64,000 nt of DNA. Source: Candidatus Hinthialibacter antarcticus. GTDB taxonomy: Bacteria > Hinthialibacterota > Hinthialibacteria > Hinthialibacterales > Hinthialibacteraceae. The DNA lies in contig JAVCCE010000011.1 in the NCBI GenBank assembly GCA_030765645.1, positions 186,001-250,000 of the forward strand. Reading direction: 5' to 3'. Positions 46,141-56,544 of this stretch are shown one piece after another. A program made the position numbers and the translations under genes. Below the pieces are notes generated by a model. The model saw only the letters and a list, made by a program, of their open reading frames with translations, was not told where the DNA came from and searched no databases. The first letter of the stretch is position 1; each line of letters opens with the position of its first letter.

Positions 46141-48529
46141 TTAGGATGAACGTAATTTGTTCGGTTGTTCTTGTGCTGGATTGCGTCTCTGTTGAAATGG
46201 AGCCGATTCAATGATGCCGAACAGCAGTGATGAAAAATGTCCGTCTTCTTTTTCGATGCGGTCAACAATTTGGTCAAGGGAGTGTTCATCTCGGTAGGTC
46301 ATCCCGCGACCGATGGCATAGGTTAGCAGTTTTTCAGCCACACAGCGATAAAATTCTTCGCGATGGTTTTCCTGAATGATTTTCTTTACGTCGAAGACAT
46401 TTTGAAACGACTCGCCCGTGATTAACTCACCAGACGCGTCAATGGGACGCTCATGCTCCTCATCGCGCCACACGCCTAACGCATTGAAGTTTTCCATCGC
46501 GAGTCCAAGCGGATCAAATCGGGTATGGCACGATGCGCACATGGGGTCTCTGCGGTGCTGTTCCATCAACTCGCGCATGGTCGGCGTTTCGTTTGATTTT
46601 TTTCTTCGACTCTTCCAAATCAGGCACCTGCGGCGGCGCACCCGGCGCAGGCGAACCGAGTATGTTCTCAACGATGAACAAGCCGCGCTTTACGGGAGAC
46701 GTCCGCGTCGGGTTTGAGGTCACCGTCAGAATCGCGCCTTGCGTCAAAATGCCGCCGTAGGGACTACCGTCTTCTAAATCCACCTTGCGCATCCGCTTCC
46801 CTTCGACGCCTTTGACGCCGTAATGCTTCGCGAGTTCCTCGTTTAAAAACGTATAATCGCTGTCAAGAAGATCAACCAGGCTGCGGTCTTCTTTCATAAT
46901 GTGTTCAAACATCATTTCGGTTTCTTGTCGCATGGCGATGCGAAGGCTTTTTGTAAATTCCAAGCGTTCTTCGCCGCGTTTGCGCTGAGGCAACCCCAAC
47001 GCCTGCCGCACATTGATCGGGATGGTTTCAACATCGCGCACTTGCAGCCATTGTCCGACGAAGTTTTGAATGAACGCCTCGCTGCGTTCATCTTTGACCA
47101 AACGCTCAACTTGTTCGCGCAACTGGCTGCGCAATTCTCCGCGCTGCGCGAGTTCAAACAGCTGCTTGTCGGGCATGGTCGACCATAAAAAATACGAAAG
47201 CCGCGAAGCCAGCGCATATTCATCTATCGGTTGGCCCGGCCCTTCGTTTGCCTCGACCTCCGCGCCTTCAAACCGAAACAAAAACCGGGGCGATGCCAAC
47301 GCGGTTATCATTGCCTGCGCGACGCCTTCTTCAAACGAACGTCCCGGCAAGTTGTATTGCGCTTCCGCGAAAGCAGCCAATTTATTTAGAGTGACATCGT
47401 CAGCGGGGCGGCGAAATGCGCGGGCGGTAAAGCGCTTTAACACTTCACGCGCATACGCCAAACGCTCGCCCGCCCCGGCAGGCGCTTCATCCAGATGAAA
47501 AAACCGCTCGTAATTTTTGGGATGCGACCAATATTTGCGGTCCATCGGGCCTTGGATCGTAACGGTGTTAATTTCAAAATCGAGTTTGTTTTTTTGCTTG
47601 CTTTTTGTGACGAAAGGAACCACTTCAAACGCCAATTGATGGCGCCCTTCTTTAAAGGTCTCATCAAATTCGTAAGTAAACACTTTGTTGTCATGCCACG
47701 CGTATGTTTCATTCAATCGCTCATCGCCGTTCACGCGATACACGACGCGGCACTCGCCGGGGTCAAAATCAAACGATCCATCGACTTCTAATTCAACGAT
47801 CACTTTATATTCGCCGTCCTGATCGGCCTTGAACGAACGCGCAACGGTAATCTCATCATAGAAGGTCATCTTGTCGCCGTTTTTATTGCCGTCTTCGGTT
47901 TTAAATTGGCGACCCGAGTAGCGGGCTTGGGGCAAAATTTTTGAAATCTTCGGGACCGCCCGCTCGACGATGTCTTCGGCGGCTTGTACATATTTTTCCA
48001 ATAGCAGCGGCGAGATGCTTAATACGTCTCCGATGGTATCGAAACCGTATCCAGTATCATCCGGGGGAAACTCCGCCGTCGCGTTGTAATCAACGCCCAT
48101 TAAATCGTTGACGGTGTTTCGGTATTCCTGACGGTTCAGCCTGCGTAAAGTGACGTGGCCTGGGTCAACGTGATCGGGGTCAATCTCAAACACATTATAT
48201 TTGATAAAACGATAGACGGCTTCGTATTCTTCCTGGCTCGGACGGAAGATGGAGCTGGGCGGCATGATGCCGGAACGAAGGTTGTGCAATACCTTGCGCC
48301 ACAGTTCATGATCTTGTAACAGTTCGGCGTCAGACTCATAGTCAAAGAATGAAATGCCGCCGACGGTTTCGCCCTCGGCATGGCACACAAAACAAGAGTT
48401 TTCAAAAATGGGTTTGATTTCAGTTTCAAATTGTTTGACAACAGGAAGGGCATCGCTCCAGGCAGAAAACGAAATGAGAGCAAAAGAACAAAGAGAAATC
48501 CATATACGGCTATTGACTGTTTGAATCAT
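46141..48529 (-). CDS. DUF1587/1592/1595/1588/1585 cytochrome-like protein, frameshifted at an A7 run
   Basis: The gene spans about 795 codons, with a start at ATG 48529 (AAGG six bases upstream). Its signal sequence precedes a cytochrome motif CFVCH and helical DUF1587, DUF1592, DUF1595 and DUF1588 domains. The reading frame ends early near the run of seven A residues at 46597-46603 (minus strand). The rest of the protein, with CASCH, PLGLAMENFNALGVW and DUF1585, is in the +1 frame down to 46141. Removing one A restores a continuous family-like sequence (ESKKK then SNETPTMREL). It may be a pseudogene, an assembly error or a transcriptional-slippage site. Confidence 0.85.
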
Positions 48530-48644
48530 AGTAAACCTTGGTCGAATCTTGACAAGAGAATGTTCCAAGTGAGATAGATAGATAACAAAGATGCAGGATT
48601 AATAAAAACGATACAGATTTCAGAACAAAATAAAAGGGGAAATC

Positions 48645-50162
48645 ATGAAATTGCCACTCAAACCCGCCGCGTTATGTTTAGTATTTCTCACTGGAATTCT
48701 TCAACCCGTTTTGTCGGCAGAACATTCTGCGCTCTGGGGGAAAGCAGGTGAATTGTGGTCAATTGACAACCGCCTGCCAGATGTCTCGTACGCGGGCTAT
48801 CACTGCGGCGAGAAAGCGATACCGACAATCAAAACGGTTGCGAACGTTAAAGACTTTGGCGCCATAGGCGATGGCAAACACGATGACTCTGACGCATTTC
48901 AAAAAGCGTTGTCTCAGGTTGAATCCGGCGCCATTCTGGTTCCCAACGGAAAATATCTGATAACCAATATTCTTGAAATCAACCGCCCGGGAATCGTGTT
49001 ACGCGGCGAATCGCGCGACGGCGCCGTTCTCTATTGCCCCAAATATCTCAATGACATCAAGCCCAACTGGGGCGCGACCACATCAGGCGAAAAAACGTCG
49101 AATTATTCCTGGTCGGGAGGCATTATCGTTCTCAAGGGAAATTATCAGAACAAACAACTCGCAACCGTGACCCAACCCGCCAAGCGTTATGACAAATGGA
49201 TTCAAGTCTCTGACGCAGGCAGCCTCAAGGTAGGACAATGGATCGAAATTCGCCAGAAAGATACGAAGCAAGATACGCTAGCGATCCATCTGTATACCAA
49301 CGACCCAGGGAAAACCGAAAAAATATTGGGGCGCACCCGCGCTTCGCTGACAACCCGCATCCAAAAAATTGACGGCAATAAGGTCGAGTTAGAACGCCCG
49401 CTGCGTTTTGATATTCGCGCCGAGTGGAACCCCGTCGTCTTGCAATTCAAACCGTCCGTAACAGAGTGCGGCGTCGAAAACCTGACTTTTGAATACCCCG
49501 TCACTCCATACAAGGGACATTTTACCGAACTGGGATATAACCCGATCGCGCTTTCTGACGTGGTAAATTGCTGGGTGAATAACATCCGCATCCAAAACGC
49601 TGACAGCGGCGTCTTTATCAGCGGGCGTTACTGCACCCTACAGAATATTCTGTATGAATCCGACCGGCCCGCTGACTCGCGCGGCGATCAAGGCCACCAC
49701 GGCATCTATATTTCTGATGACGACAATCTGTTTACCCACTTTAACATTCAAACGTCTTTCATCCATGACCTGACTTTGAGCCATTGCGCGGGCAACGTCA
49801 TCTCAAACGGCAAAGGCAAAGACCTCTCGTTCGACCATCACAAGCGCGTCCCCTACGCCAATGTTTATACGAACATTGACGCTGGGTTAGGGGCCCAAGT
49901 CTGGCGCTGCGGCGGCGGGGCGGCGCTAGGAAAACACTGCGCAGGCTTCGGCACGTTCTGGAACATCCGCGCACAGAAGACGATTCAATATCCAAGAAAA
50001 GATTTCGGCCCGGCTTCGATGAACCTGGTGTTCATTCAATCAGACCAAAAACCCATTACAGAGAAAAACGGTTTGTGGTTTGAAACCACAAACTCAAACG
50101 CCGTCCATCCGCCAAACATTCACGAAGCCCAACTGGCGAAACGCTTAGGAAAAGCAAATTAA
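48645..50162 (+). CDS. Exported pectate-lyase-3 type beta-helix protein
   Basis: The 505-residue protein has a signal peptide (1-24) and a right-handed parallel beta-helix. The hallmark opening of the Pectate_lyase_3/GH28-like family is present: VKDFGAIGDGKHDDSDAFQKAL, then PNGKYLI. Such proteins cleave or bind polygalacturonate or other glycans. Further down, HHGIYISDDDNLFTHFNIQ and an Asp/His-rich tail fit a surface-exposed active groove. AAAAGGGGA precedes the ATG. It lies divergent to the cytochrome gene. Confidence 0.82.
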   Translation: MKLPLKPAALCLVFLTGILQPVLSAEHSALWGKAGELWSIDNRLPDVSYAGYHCGEKAIPTIKTVANVKDFGAIGDGKHDDSDAFQKALSQVESGAILVPNGKYLITNILEINRPGIVLRGESRDGAVLYCPKYLNDIKPNWGATTSGEKTSNYSWSGGIIVLKGNYQNKQLATVTQPAKRYDKWIQVSDAGSLKVGQWIEIRQKDTKQDTLAIHLYTNDPGKTEKILGRTRASLTTRIQKIDGNKVELERPLRFDIRAEWNPVVLQFKPSVTECGVENLTFEYPVTPYKGHFTELGYNPIALSDVVNCWVNNIRIQNADSGVFISGRYCTLQNILYESDRPADSRGDQGHHGIYISDDDNLFTHFNIQTSFIHDLTLSHCAGNVISNGKGKDLSFDHHKRVPYANVYTNIDAGLGAQVWRCGGGAALGKHCAGFGTFWNIRAQKTIQYPRKDFGPASMNLVFIQSDQKPITEKNGLWFETTNSNAVHPPNIHEAQLAKRLGKAN

Positions 50163-50187
50163 TATTAAAAAGCAGCCCATTCAAAAT

Positions 50188-50270
50188 GTCGCAGGGGATT
50201 GGGTGAAGCGGCTTTCGGAGTAACGGCCCTGAAGGCCGTACGGAGACAAGCGCAACCCAACCCCGAGGCA
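50188..50270 (+). repeat. Structured intergenic repeat, family A copy 2
   Basis: It contains GCAGGGGATTGGGTGAAGCG, an inner hairpin ACGGCC-CTGAA-GGCCGT and the closing arm ACCCAACCCC. Its inner stem differs from copy 1 (GCGGC/GCCGC) while keeping pairing. Confidence 0.85.
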
Positions 50271-50303
50271 TTTGTTCTACGAAGGCGCTTTTGTCATCAC
50301 AAA

Positions 50304-50334
50304 AAAGCGGGCGGTCAAATTGACCGCCCGCTTT
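50304..50334. terminator. Bidirectional hairpin terminator
   Basis: AAAGCGGGCGGTCAA (50304-50318) pairs with TTGACCGCCCGCTTT (50320-50334). A leading A6 run supplies a T-run on the complement for the minus-strand gene, and TTTGC follows on the plus strand. It separates converging genes. Confidence 0.7.
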
Positions 50335-50359
50335 GCATTAGTATTTAAACCAAACGTAA

Positions 50360-53300
50360 TTAATACAACGCCCAGTCAACCACATCCGTGAAGGCTTCCA
50401 ATTCGCTTAATGTGAAGTAATTGAACTGGCCTTCGACATAGCTATCGACTCCCCACACTTTTGAGAAGAAACCAACCCGGGTCGGCGTACGCGACTCAGA
50501 CAACGGAGCGCCCAGCAACTGCCAGGGACGCCCGGGCAATTGTGCGCTGAATATCAGTTCACCGGTACGTTTTGTCACGGCCAGTTTCGCGGTCGCATCA
50601 CCCGCGTCAAGCAAATCATACCAATCAAATACGTCTGTTAATTCATGGTATGACAATGACCCAAACTGACCGACGTTGGTCAGTTCTACGCGGATGTTTT
50701 CGTTGTAGAAGCCAAACAGATATTCATCGTTTGAGATATCGGCGTCATCGCCCTGGTTGTACGTAACGGTCATGCCCATGTTGATATTGGCCCAATCAAA
50801 GGCGTCAACCAAAGTCAGTTCCGTCTCAATACGCCAATCGCCGTCTGGGATATCGGTGCGAAGCAGCATCGGCGCCCGGCGGCCTGCGGCGTATTCATCC
50901 AAACGGGCCCCATCGCCAAATGCGTCTGCGGTAAAGGAGACGTTCCCGTCTGCTACGTGAATATCAACGCCTTCTTCGTAATCCACGTCGAGCGCGGGAT
51001 CGCTGCCATATTCAATCATCCATTCGCTAGACAAATTGGCGCCGTCAAAGTTATCGGTCATATCGCTTGTGGACTGACCGAACAACCACAACTGATTAAA
51101 GACGCTGCCGTCGCCTTTAACGCTGTCTGCAATCGGCAAGCCAATATCAGCCATACCGTCAAACAACAAGAAGCGCAAACCTTCCGGCGGCGCGACTTGA
51201 TAGGTCACGCTAGTCGAAGTGGTGGTCGGGTCTAACTGCCAAATGATCCGGTCGCCGACCATCTGTCCACCGTTGCTAATGTTGCTGACTTCAACGCCTT
51301 CAGGAACAGACTCTTCAATATATGGCGTATAGGTTCCATATAATGACTCAGCATTAAGAGAAACATCAAACGATGTGCTTGGCGCAAATGAACCATCAGC
51401 GGTTAATGAACGTTCAACGCGACCGATACCATCCACTCGAACCACTTCCATACGGCCGATGCTATCGGGCACCGTCGGGCCAGGGATTGCCAGAACAATC
51501 GACTGTACGCCGCCGCTGACTTCAAACGGTCCAACGCTAAAGAAATTGTAAGCATTGAAGTCTGTTGGCGTCGCCAGAATTTCACCTTTAAACTTGTTGT
51601 TCACATAGACGTCTACCGGGCAGTTGTTGCCTTGGCCCCATGTATTGACGCTTAAGTTCAAAACCAAAACCTGTTGGCCTTCGCCCAAGTCAAATGTATA
51701 ACGGAACCAGTCGCCCTGAGAGATGCGGTCGCCGCCAACGCCGGCGTTGGTATCGCTGGCGCCATGTTCAAATGTGATTTCGTCTTGATCGCGATAATCA
51801 TCAAACGCATAACTTTCGTTATCTCGCGGTGCGCCAGGATTGGCAAAGCGGAAGTCTGCGTCCTGCGGGAACGTAAACGACGTGTCAATCGCAGGTTTGG
51901 TCCCGTCTCCGGGCCGCGTATAGGCGGCATCCGTTGCGACGCCGTCCATCCCCTGGGTATATCGTTCGCCGTATGCGTATTCCGCCGGGTAGTTCTTGCC
52001 GTCGACCGGGCTGCCGCTAAAGTCGATGTCAATCGTTTCGCGGTATAGATAAGGAAGTTCAATCTCAATCGCGGTATCGCCTGCAATGCGCTCTTCGCCG
52101 TCGCCTGAATCGGCGCTGCCTGAGAAATTCGCAACGCGATTGCGAATTAAGCGCGGCGGCATCGCGTTATAGGTTAAAGTGACCGTTTCAGATTGGTTGG
52201 TAAACGACCAATAAATGTTTCCGTCGCTTAATACGCCGCCGTTTGAAATATTGGAAGCAGTCCAGTTTTCAGGGATGCCTTCAATAATACTCATTGAGGG
52301 AATGCTGCCCGTCACCGTCACTTTGAGTTCAACCGGAACAGCAGTGTCCGCCTCAAATTTTTCTTGGGTTATCGAACGCTCAAGAATCGCGCGATTATCG
52401 GCGAGCCCGCGAATGGTGAAGTTATCGACATAATGGACGCCTGCGTCGCCGCCATCATGATTATTGCCTAACTGAACATAACGCGGTCCATCGCCAAAGG
52501 CAGGAAAATCGCGTTCATCAACTAGAATATAACCGCCTTCGCCACGATCTTTATACAAAAAGACAATATGATCGCCCGTCACTTCAAACCGCAAACGGTG
52601 CGGCGGCGAACCAAGCGGTTCGGTTATATCAATCGGGCCTCCCGTCGGGATGGTATCGCTTCCATTAAAGTAGTGGGTATTGGCGCGCAAAAAATAATTA
52701 TGACGATCAAAAATACTTTCATCTACGCCAACTAACGGCCAAACGGAAAAACGCGCATTGACGTCAGCCGGATGGAAAAAGTCAAATTCCATCACATAAT
52801 TGAGAGGAAGTTCTTCGTCCAAACGAATCCATTGGTTGTTGCCGCCGCCGCTTAACCATTCGATGCGGCCGTTCACAGCCCGCGCGGTGCCGCCGCCGAA
52901 GTCGATCCATTCCGGCCAGGCTTCCCACGGCAGGTCGCTGCTGGGGTTGTTGAAGTTATTACTATAGTTAAACAAGTTTTGTGATGTATAACTCAAGACA
53001 AAGTTGTCAACATAATGTACGCCCGAGTCGCCGCCGTCATGGTTATTACCTAACTGAATAAAACGCTCGCCTTCGCCAAACTCAGGGAAGTCGCGTTCGT
53101 CAACTAAAATCCAGCCGCCTTCGCCCCGGTCTTTATACAAGAACACGACATGGTCGCCGCTTACTTCAAAACGCAACCGGTGCGGTGCAGCGCCAACCGG
53201 TTCGGTCATATCAATCGGACCGCCCGTAGGGATGGTATCGGCGCCATTAAAGTAGTGGGTATTGGCGCGTAAGAAGTAATTGTGGCGCTCAAAAATGCTT

Positions 53301-53629
53301 TCGTCGACTTTCACCGCAGGCCAGACCGAAAAACGCGCATTGACATCCGCCGGATGGAAGAAGTCAAATTCAAACGTATAGGTGTCAGGCAACGCTTGAT
53401 TCAGCCGAATCCATTGGTTGTTGCCGCCGCCGTTCGTCCATTCGATGCGCCCATTGACGGCGCGCGCCGTACCGCCGCCAAAGTCGACCCATTCAGGCCA
53501 TGCTTCCCCCGGTAGTTCGCTGCTGGGGTTTTCAAAATCGTTTTGATATTGAACTGCGGCTTGCGCCCCCCATGAGGCTCCTAAGATAACGAGACACACG
53601 AACACAAAATTCCAACTAAGTCGTTTCAT
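50360..53629 (-). CDS. Large exported beta-rich protein with internal tandem duplication
   Basis: The 1,089-residue protein starts at ATG 53629, which has GGGAGGA upstream; the TTG further up overlaps that ribosome-binding site. After a signal peptide (1-25), two copies of a roughly 194-residue domain run from about 28 to 215 and 222 to 409. Each shows EAWPEW, FHPADVNARFSVWP, HNYFLRANTHYFNG and LGNNHDGGD, a LamG-like sandwich. Further beta domains (about 440-1060) include malectin-like stretches. The end DVVDWALY resembles that of the CotH protein. Substrate unknown; a surface or carbohydrate-binding role is plausible. Confidence 0.72.
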   Translation of the reverse strand: MKRLSWNFVFVCLVILGASWGAQAAVQYQNDFENPSSELPGEAWPEWVDFGGGTARAVNGRIEWTNGGGNNQWIRLNQALPDTYTFEFDFFHPADVNARFSVWPAVKVDESIFERHNYFLRANTHYFNGADTIPTGGPIDMTEPVGAAPHRLRFEVSGDHVVFLYKDRGEGGWILVDERDFPEFGEGERFIQLGNNHDGGDSGVHYVDNFVLSYTSQNLFNYSNNFNNPSSDLPWEAWPEWIDFGGGTARAVNGRIEWLSGGGNNQWIRLDEELPLNYVMEFDFFHPADVNARFSVWPLVGVDESIFDRHNYFLRANTHYFNGSDTIPTGGPIDITEPLGSPPHRLRFEVTGDHIVFLYKDRGEGGYILVDERDFPAFGDGPRYVQLGNNHDGGDAGVHYVDNFTIRGLADNRAILERSITQEKFEADTAVPVELKVTVTGSIPSMSIIEGIPENWTASNISNGGVLSDGNIYWSFTNQSETVTLTYNAMPPRLIRNRVANFSGSADSGDGEERIAGDTAIEIELPYLYRETIDIDFSGSPVDGKNYPAEYAYGERYTQGMDGVATDAAYTRPGDGTKPAIDTSFTFPQDADFRFANPGAPRDNESYAFDDYRDQDEITFEHGASDTNAGVGGDRISQGDWFRYTFDLGEGQQVLVLNLSVNTWGQGNNCPVDVYVNNKFKGEILATPTDFNAYNFFSVGPFEVSGGVQSIVLAIPGPTVPDSIGRMEVVRVDGIGRVERSLTADGSFAPSTSFDVSLNAESLYGTYTPYIEESVPEGVEVSNISNGGQMVGDRIIWQLDPTTTSTSVTYQVAPPEGLRFLLFDGMADIGLPIADSVKGDGSVFNQLWLFGQSTSDMTDNFDGANLSSEWMIEYGSDPALDVDYEEGVDIHVADGNVSFTADAFGDGARLDEYAAGRRAPMLLRTDIPDGDWRIETELTLVDAFDWANINMGMTVTYNQGDDADISNDEYLFGFYNENIRVELTNVGQFGSLSYHELTDVFDWYDLLDAGDATAKLAVTKRTGELIFSAQLPGRPWQLLGAPLSESRTPTRVGFFSKVWGVDSYVEGQFNYFTLSELEAFTDVVDWALY

Positions 53630-53731
53630 TGCTATTCCTCCCAATAAGGTATGTCGATCTCAAAAAAATGACGTAATTGCAACTATATAGAAATAAATGA
53701 GTCATTTCAAGAATAATTTCATGTTGTCCGT

Positions 53732-53771
53732 TAAATAGCCAAAACTTCTCATAAATAGCCAAAACTTCTCA
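53732..53771 (+). repeat. Tandem 20-bp direct repeat
   Basis: The unit TAAATAGCCAAAACTTCTCA occurs twice without spacer at 53732-53751 and 53752-53771. It lies in the divergent spacer between the 1,089-residue protein gene and the DUF4832-like gene, where it could be a paired operator or a slippage product. Confidence 0.8.
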
Positions 53772-53875
53772 CAATCCATTGTCGCGCTTGAATCTTTTTG
53801 GTAATTTAAACGCAAATAAATTGCGTTGCTCTCATTTTTTAGCGCCCATACATTACAAAAAAGGCTCAGAAATCA

Positions 53876-55366
53876 ATGAATAAAAATAGTTCTTTTCTAT
53901 TTCCTCAAATTCTATTCCTGCTAATCATGGTTCCTATCGCAGAAAGCCGTGAATTTGATCTCACGAAATTCCATGACAAGACACTTGCATTAGAGAACCC
54001 GCATAAAGGTTGGTATCACCACTTCCCCGACAACCATATTAACAAATATCAGATTAAAGATGACTCGCATCTATTGAACTTCCCCGGCATGGACCACATC
54101 TACATCCGCCTGTCGTGGGCGTATCTCGAGCCGCAAGAGGGAAAATACAACTGGGAGACCATCGACTCCATCATCAATAAATGGAAACAACACGGCCTCG
54201 GCTACTCGTTCCGCATCAGTTGCAAGGAAACCTCCACCGACCGCATCGAACAGCAGTTCGCCACGCCCAAATGGGTCATGCAAGCCGGAGCCGAAGGCGG
54301 CTATTTCCGCAGCGGCGAAGAAGTCGGCGACGACGGCCCCTGGGAGCCCAATTTTGACGACCCTGTCTATTTAGATAAACTCGACCATTTTCTCGCGGCG
54401 TTTGCGGAGCGCTACGACGGCGCCCCCGGGCTGCGCTACATCGACGTCGGCAGCATCGGCGATTGGGGCGAAGGACACACCCATTCGGGCAGCCGCAAGC
54501 AATACAATTTTGAGCAGCGCAAAAAACACATCGACTTATATGCAAACCATTTCAAGAAAACGCAAGTCATTGCCACCGATGATTTTGTCTATAGCGTTCC
54601 CGACTTGGACGAACGCAAAAAAATGCACGAATACGTTGTCAGCAAGGGCCTTTCTTATCGCGACGACAGCATTCTGGTCGATTGGTATATCACGGCGAAT
54701 TCAGATACATACACCGTACGAAGCCCCGAATATTTCGACGCCGTCTATCGAAAAACGCCGACGGTCTTCGAACTGGAACACTACAGCGGCGTCAAGCGGC
54801 AAGGCAACTGGACGCCGACGCCTGGCTCGTCATTAGATCAATTTGGCGAGGGCAAACTGGGGGCGGATTATTTTCGCGGCGCATTGGAATTGCTTCACGC
54901 GACTTACATTGGCTACCACGGCGACGCCCACGACTGGCTGAGCGACAACCCTGAATTGACCGTGGAGTTACTGAACCAATGCGGCTATTGGTATTTTTTA
55001 AACCGAGTTGAGACGCCGGATATTTTCACGGTCGGTCAAGAAAACGAAATTCGTATTGAATGGAAAAACAAAGGCGTCGCACCCGCATATCATCCATACA
55101 AACTCATGCTTCGTTTTGAAGGAGGCGGGACATTTGGATTTGAACTTGATGCAGGAAATCTTGAATGGCTGCCAGACCAAACGGCTATCGTGGATTATGA
55201 AATCAACCTTCCCAAATCCTGCACCCCTGGAGAATACACGCTGAAACTCAAACTCTATTCGCCCGATGCGAAAGAAGACGTCAAGTTGGCGCTAGACCCA
55301 ACCCTCATAGACAACGAAGGCTTTTACACAATCGGTAAAGTAACAATCGTTCATTTCGATGGGTGA
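53876..55366 (+). CDS. Exported TIM-barrel glycosidase-like protein (DUF4832 type)
   Basis: This 496-residue protein has a signal peptide (1-23) and a TIM barrel with NPHKGWYHHFPD, IYIRLSWAYLEPQEGKYNWE and GSIGDWGEGHTH. The Glu in GDWGEGH sits where clan GH-A enzymes have their acid/base. A DUF4832-like C-terminal beta domain follows. It resembles beta-galactosidase-like hydrolases (GH42-like), but no family can be assigned surely. AAAGG precedes the ATG. It is likely a secreted polysaccharide-active enzyme. Confidence 0.68.
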   Translation: MNKNSSFLFPQILFLLIMVPIAESREFDLTKFHDKTLALENPHKGWYHHFPDNHINKYQIKDDSHLLNFPGMDHIYIRLSWAYLEPQEGKYNWETIDSIINKWKQHGLGYSFRISCKETSTDRIEQQFATPKWVMQAGAEGGYFRSGEEVGDDGPWEPNFDDPVYLDKLDHFLAAFAERYDGAPGLRYIDVGSIGDWGEGHTHSGSRKQYNFEQRKKHIDLYANHFKKTQVIATDDFVYSVPDLDERKKMHEYVVSKGLSYRDDSILVDWYITANSDTYTVRSPEYFDAVYRKTPTVFELEHYSGVKRQGNWTPTPGSSLDQFGEGKLGADYFRGALELLHATYIGYHGDAHDWLSDNPELTVELLNQCGYWYFLNRVETPDIFTVGQENEIRIEWKNKGVAPAYHPYKLMLRFEGGGTFGFELDAGNLEWLPDQTAIVDYEINLPKSCTPGEYTLKLKLYSPDAKEDVKLALDPTLIDNEGFYTIGKVTIVHFDG

Positions 55367-55442
55367 GATTGTCCAACAAGCCTTCTCGCCCCACCATGAC
55401 AACGATTCATTAAACCGTAGGGGCGCACCACGCTGCGCCCTA

Positions 55443-55527
55443 TGGGGAGGGCGAGTCTCCCGACGAGCCGCGTAGTTACGCAACATTTTCTTTCAATCGC
55501 GGCTCACCAGGAGGTTCGCCCTCCCCA
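55443..55527. repeat. Long imperfect inverted repeat
   Basis: The 30-base arm at 55443-55472 (TGGGGAGGGCGAGTCTCC to GAGCCGCG) is complementary to 55498-55527 (CGCGGCTCACCAGG to CCCTCCCCA) at 25 of 30 positions, around a 25-base loop. It lies between converging genes. Confidence 0.75.
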
Positions 55528-55544
55528 AATAATTACGGTGGTTT

Positions 55545-56540
55545 CTACACAACGACCCAGCCGTTGTCTTTGACGCTCTGTTGGATTGCGTCGATGACCT
55601 TCATGTTGTTGACCGCGTCTTCCATCGGCGTTGGAACGGGCTTGTTGTTGAGAATCGCGTCGGAAAACAGATCGCCTTGAATGGTATATTGGTCACAGAT
55701 ATCAAACACGATCTCTTTGATCTTTTCTGAATGCTGATGCCACATCTTGCAGGGGCGGTCAGGCGGCGCGTTGAAGGGAATCTCAATTTCGACGCGGCCT
55801 TGCGTCCCGTATAAGTTGACTCGTTGATACGTCTCCAACTGGGTCGCGCAAATAAACGACGCCATGCCTTGTTTAAAATCGAGTAGCGCCGATGACAATC
55901 GGTCTGACTTGAAGTTCTCATCCATTTCTAACTGTCCGCAAACCCGCGTCGGCTCATCGCCGAAAATAAAGCGCGACAGCGAGATGCAATAACATCCGAT
56001 ATCCATGAGTCCGCCGCCGCCTTCGACGCCAGGCATGTTGCGCACGTTTTTTGGATCAAGATTGTGATAGGTGAAGACAGACTGAATCGCCTTCAGTTCG
56101 CCGATGGAGCCGTTATCGACCAGTTCCTTCGCTTTGACCCATTGGGGATGATGGCGATACATGAAGGCTTCCATCACCTTGAGTTCAGGATGCGCCCTGG
56201 CGGCGTTGAGCAGGCGTTGCGCGTCGATTGCCGAAAGCCCGACCGGCTTTTCACACAGCACATGCTTGCCCGCTTCGAGCGCTTTGATCGACCATTCGAC
56301 GTGAAGATGGTTGGGCAGCGGATTATAAATTACGTCGATGTCCGAATCTGCGAGCAGGTCTTCATACGAACCATAGGCCTTGGGGATTTCTAAATTCTTC
56401 GCAGCCGCTTTGGCTGTCTCAAGCGAACGCGAGGAGATTGCGTCAATCGTACAAAGTTGACATTGCTTCATCGCCGGAACGACTTTGGTTTGCGCAAAAT
56501 TCGAAGTGCTTAAAACACCCCATCGAAGTTTTTTCATCAT
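55545..56540 (-). CDS. Cytoplasmic Gfo/Idh/MocA oxidoreductase
   Basis: The 331-residue protein has the N-terminal Rossmann motif LRWGVLSTSNFAQTKVVP, the catalytic Lys in HVLCEKPVGLS, and a C-terminal Gfo/Idh domain with MEDAVNNMKVIDAI. It has no signal peptide, so it acts in the cytoplasm. ATG 56540 or 56537 is possible; the second is better spaced from GAGG. It lies 4 bp after the GH97 gene, which suggests that the sugar released by GH97 is oxidised, or its keto form reduced, by this enzyme. Confidence 0.85.
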   Translation of the reverse strand: MMKKLRWGVLSTSNFAQTKVVPAMKQCQLCTIDAISSRSLETAKAAAKNLEIPKAYGSYEDLLADSDIDVIYNPLPNHLHVEWSIKALEAGKHVLCEKPVGLSAIDAQRLLNAARAHPELKVMEAFMYRHHPQWVKAKELVDNGSIGELKAIQSVFTYHNLDPKNVRNMPGVEGGGGLMDIGCYCISLSRFIFGDEPTRVCGQLEMDENFKSDRLSSALLDFKQGMASFICATQLETYQRVNLYGTQGRVEIEIPFNAPPDRPCKMWHQHSEKIKEIVFDICDQYTIQGDLFSDAILNNKPVPTPMEDAVNNMKVIDAIQQSVKDNGWVVV

Positions 56541-56544
56541 GACC

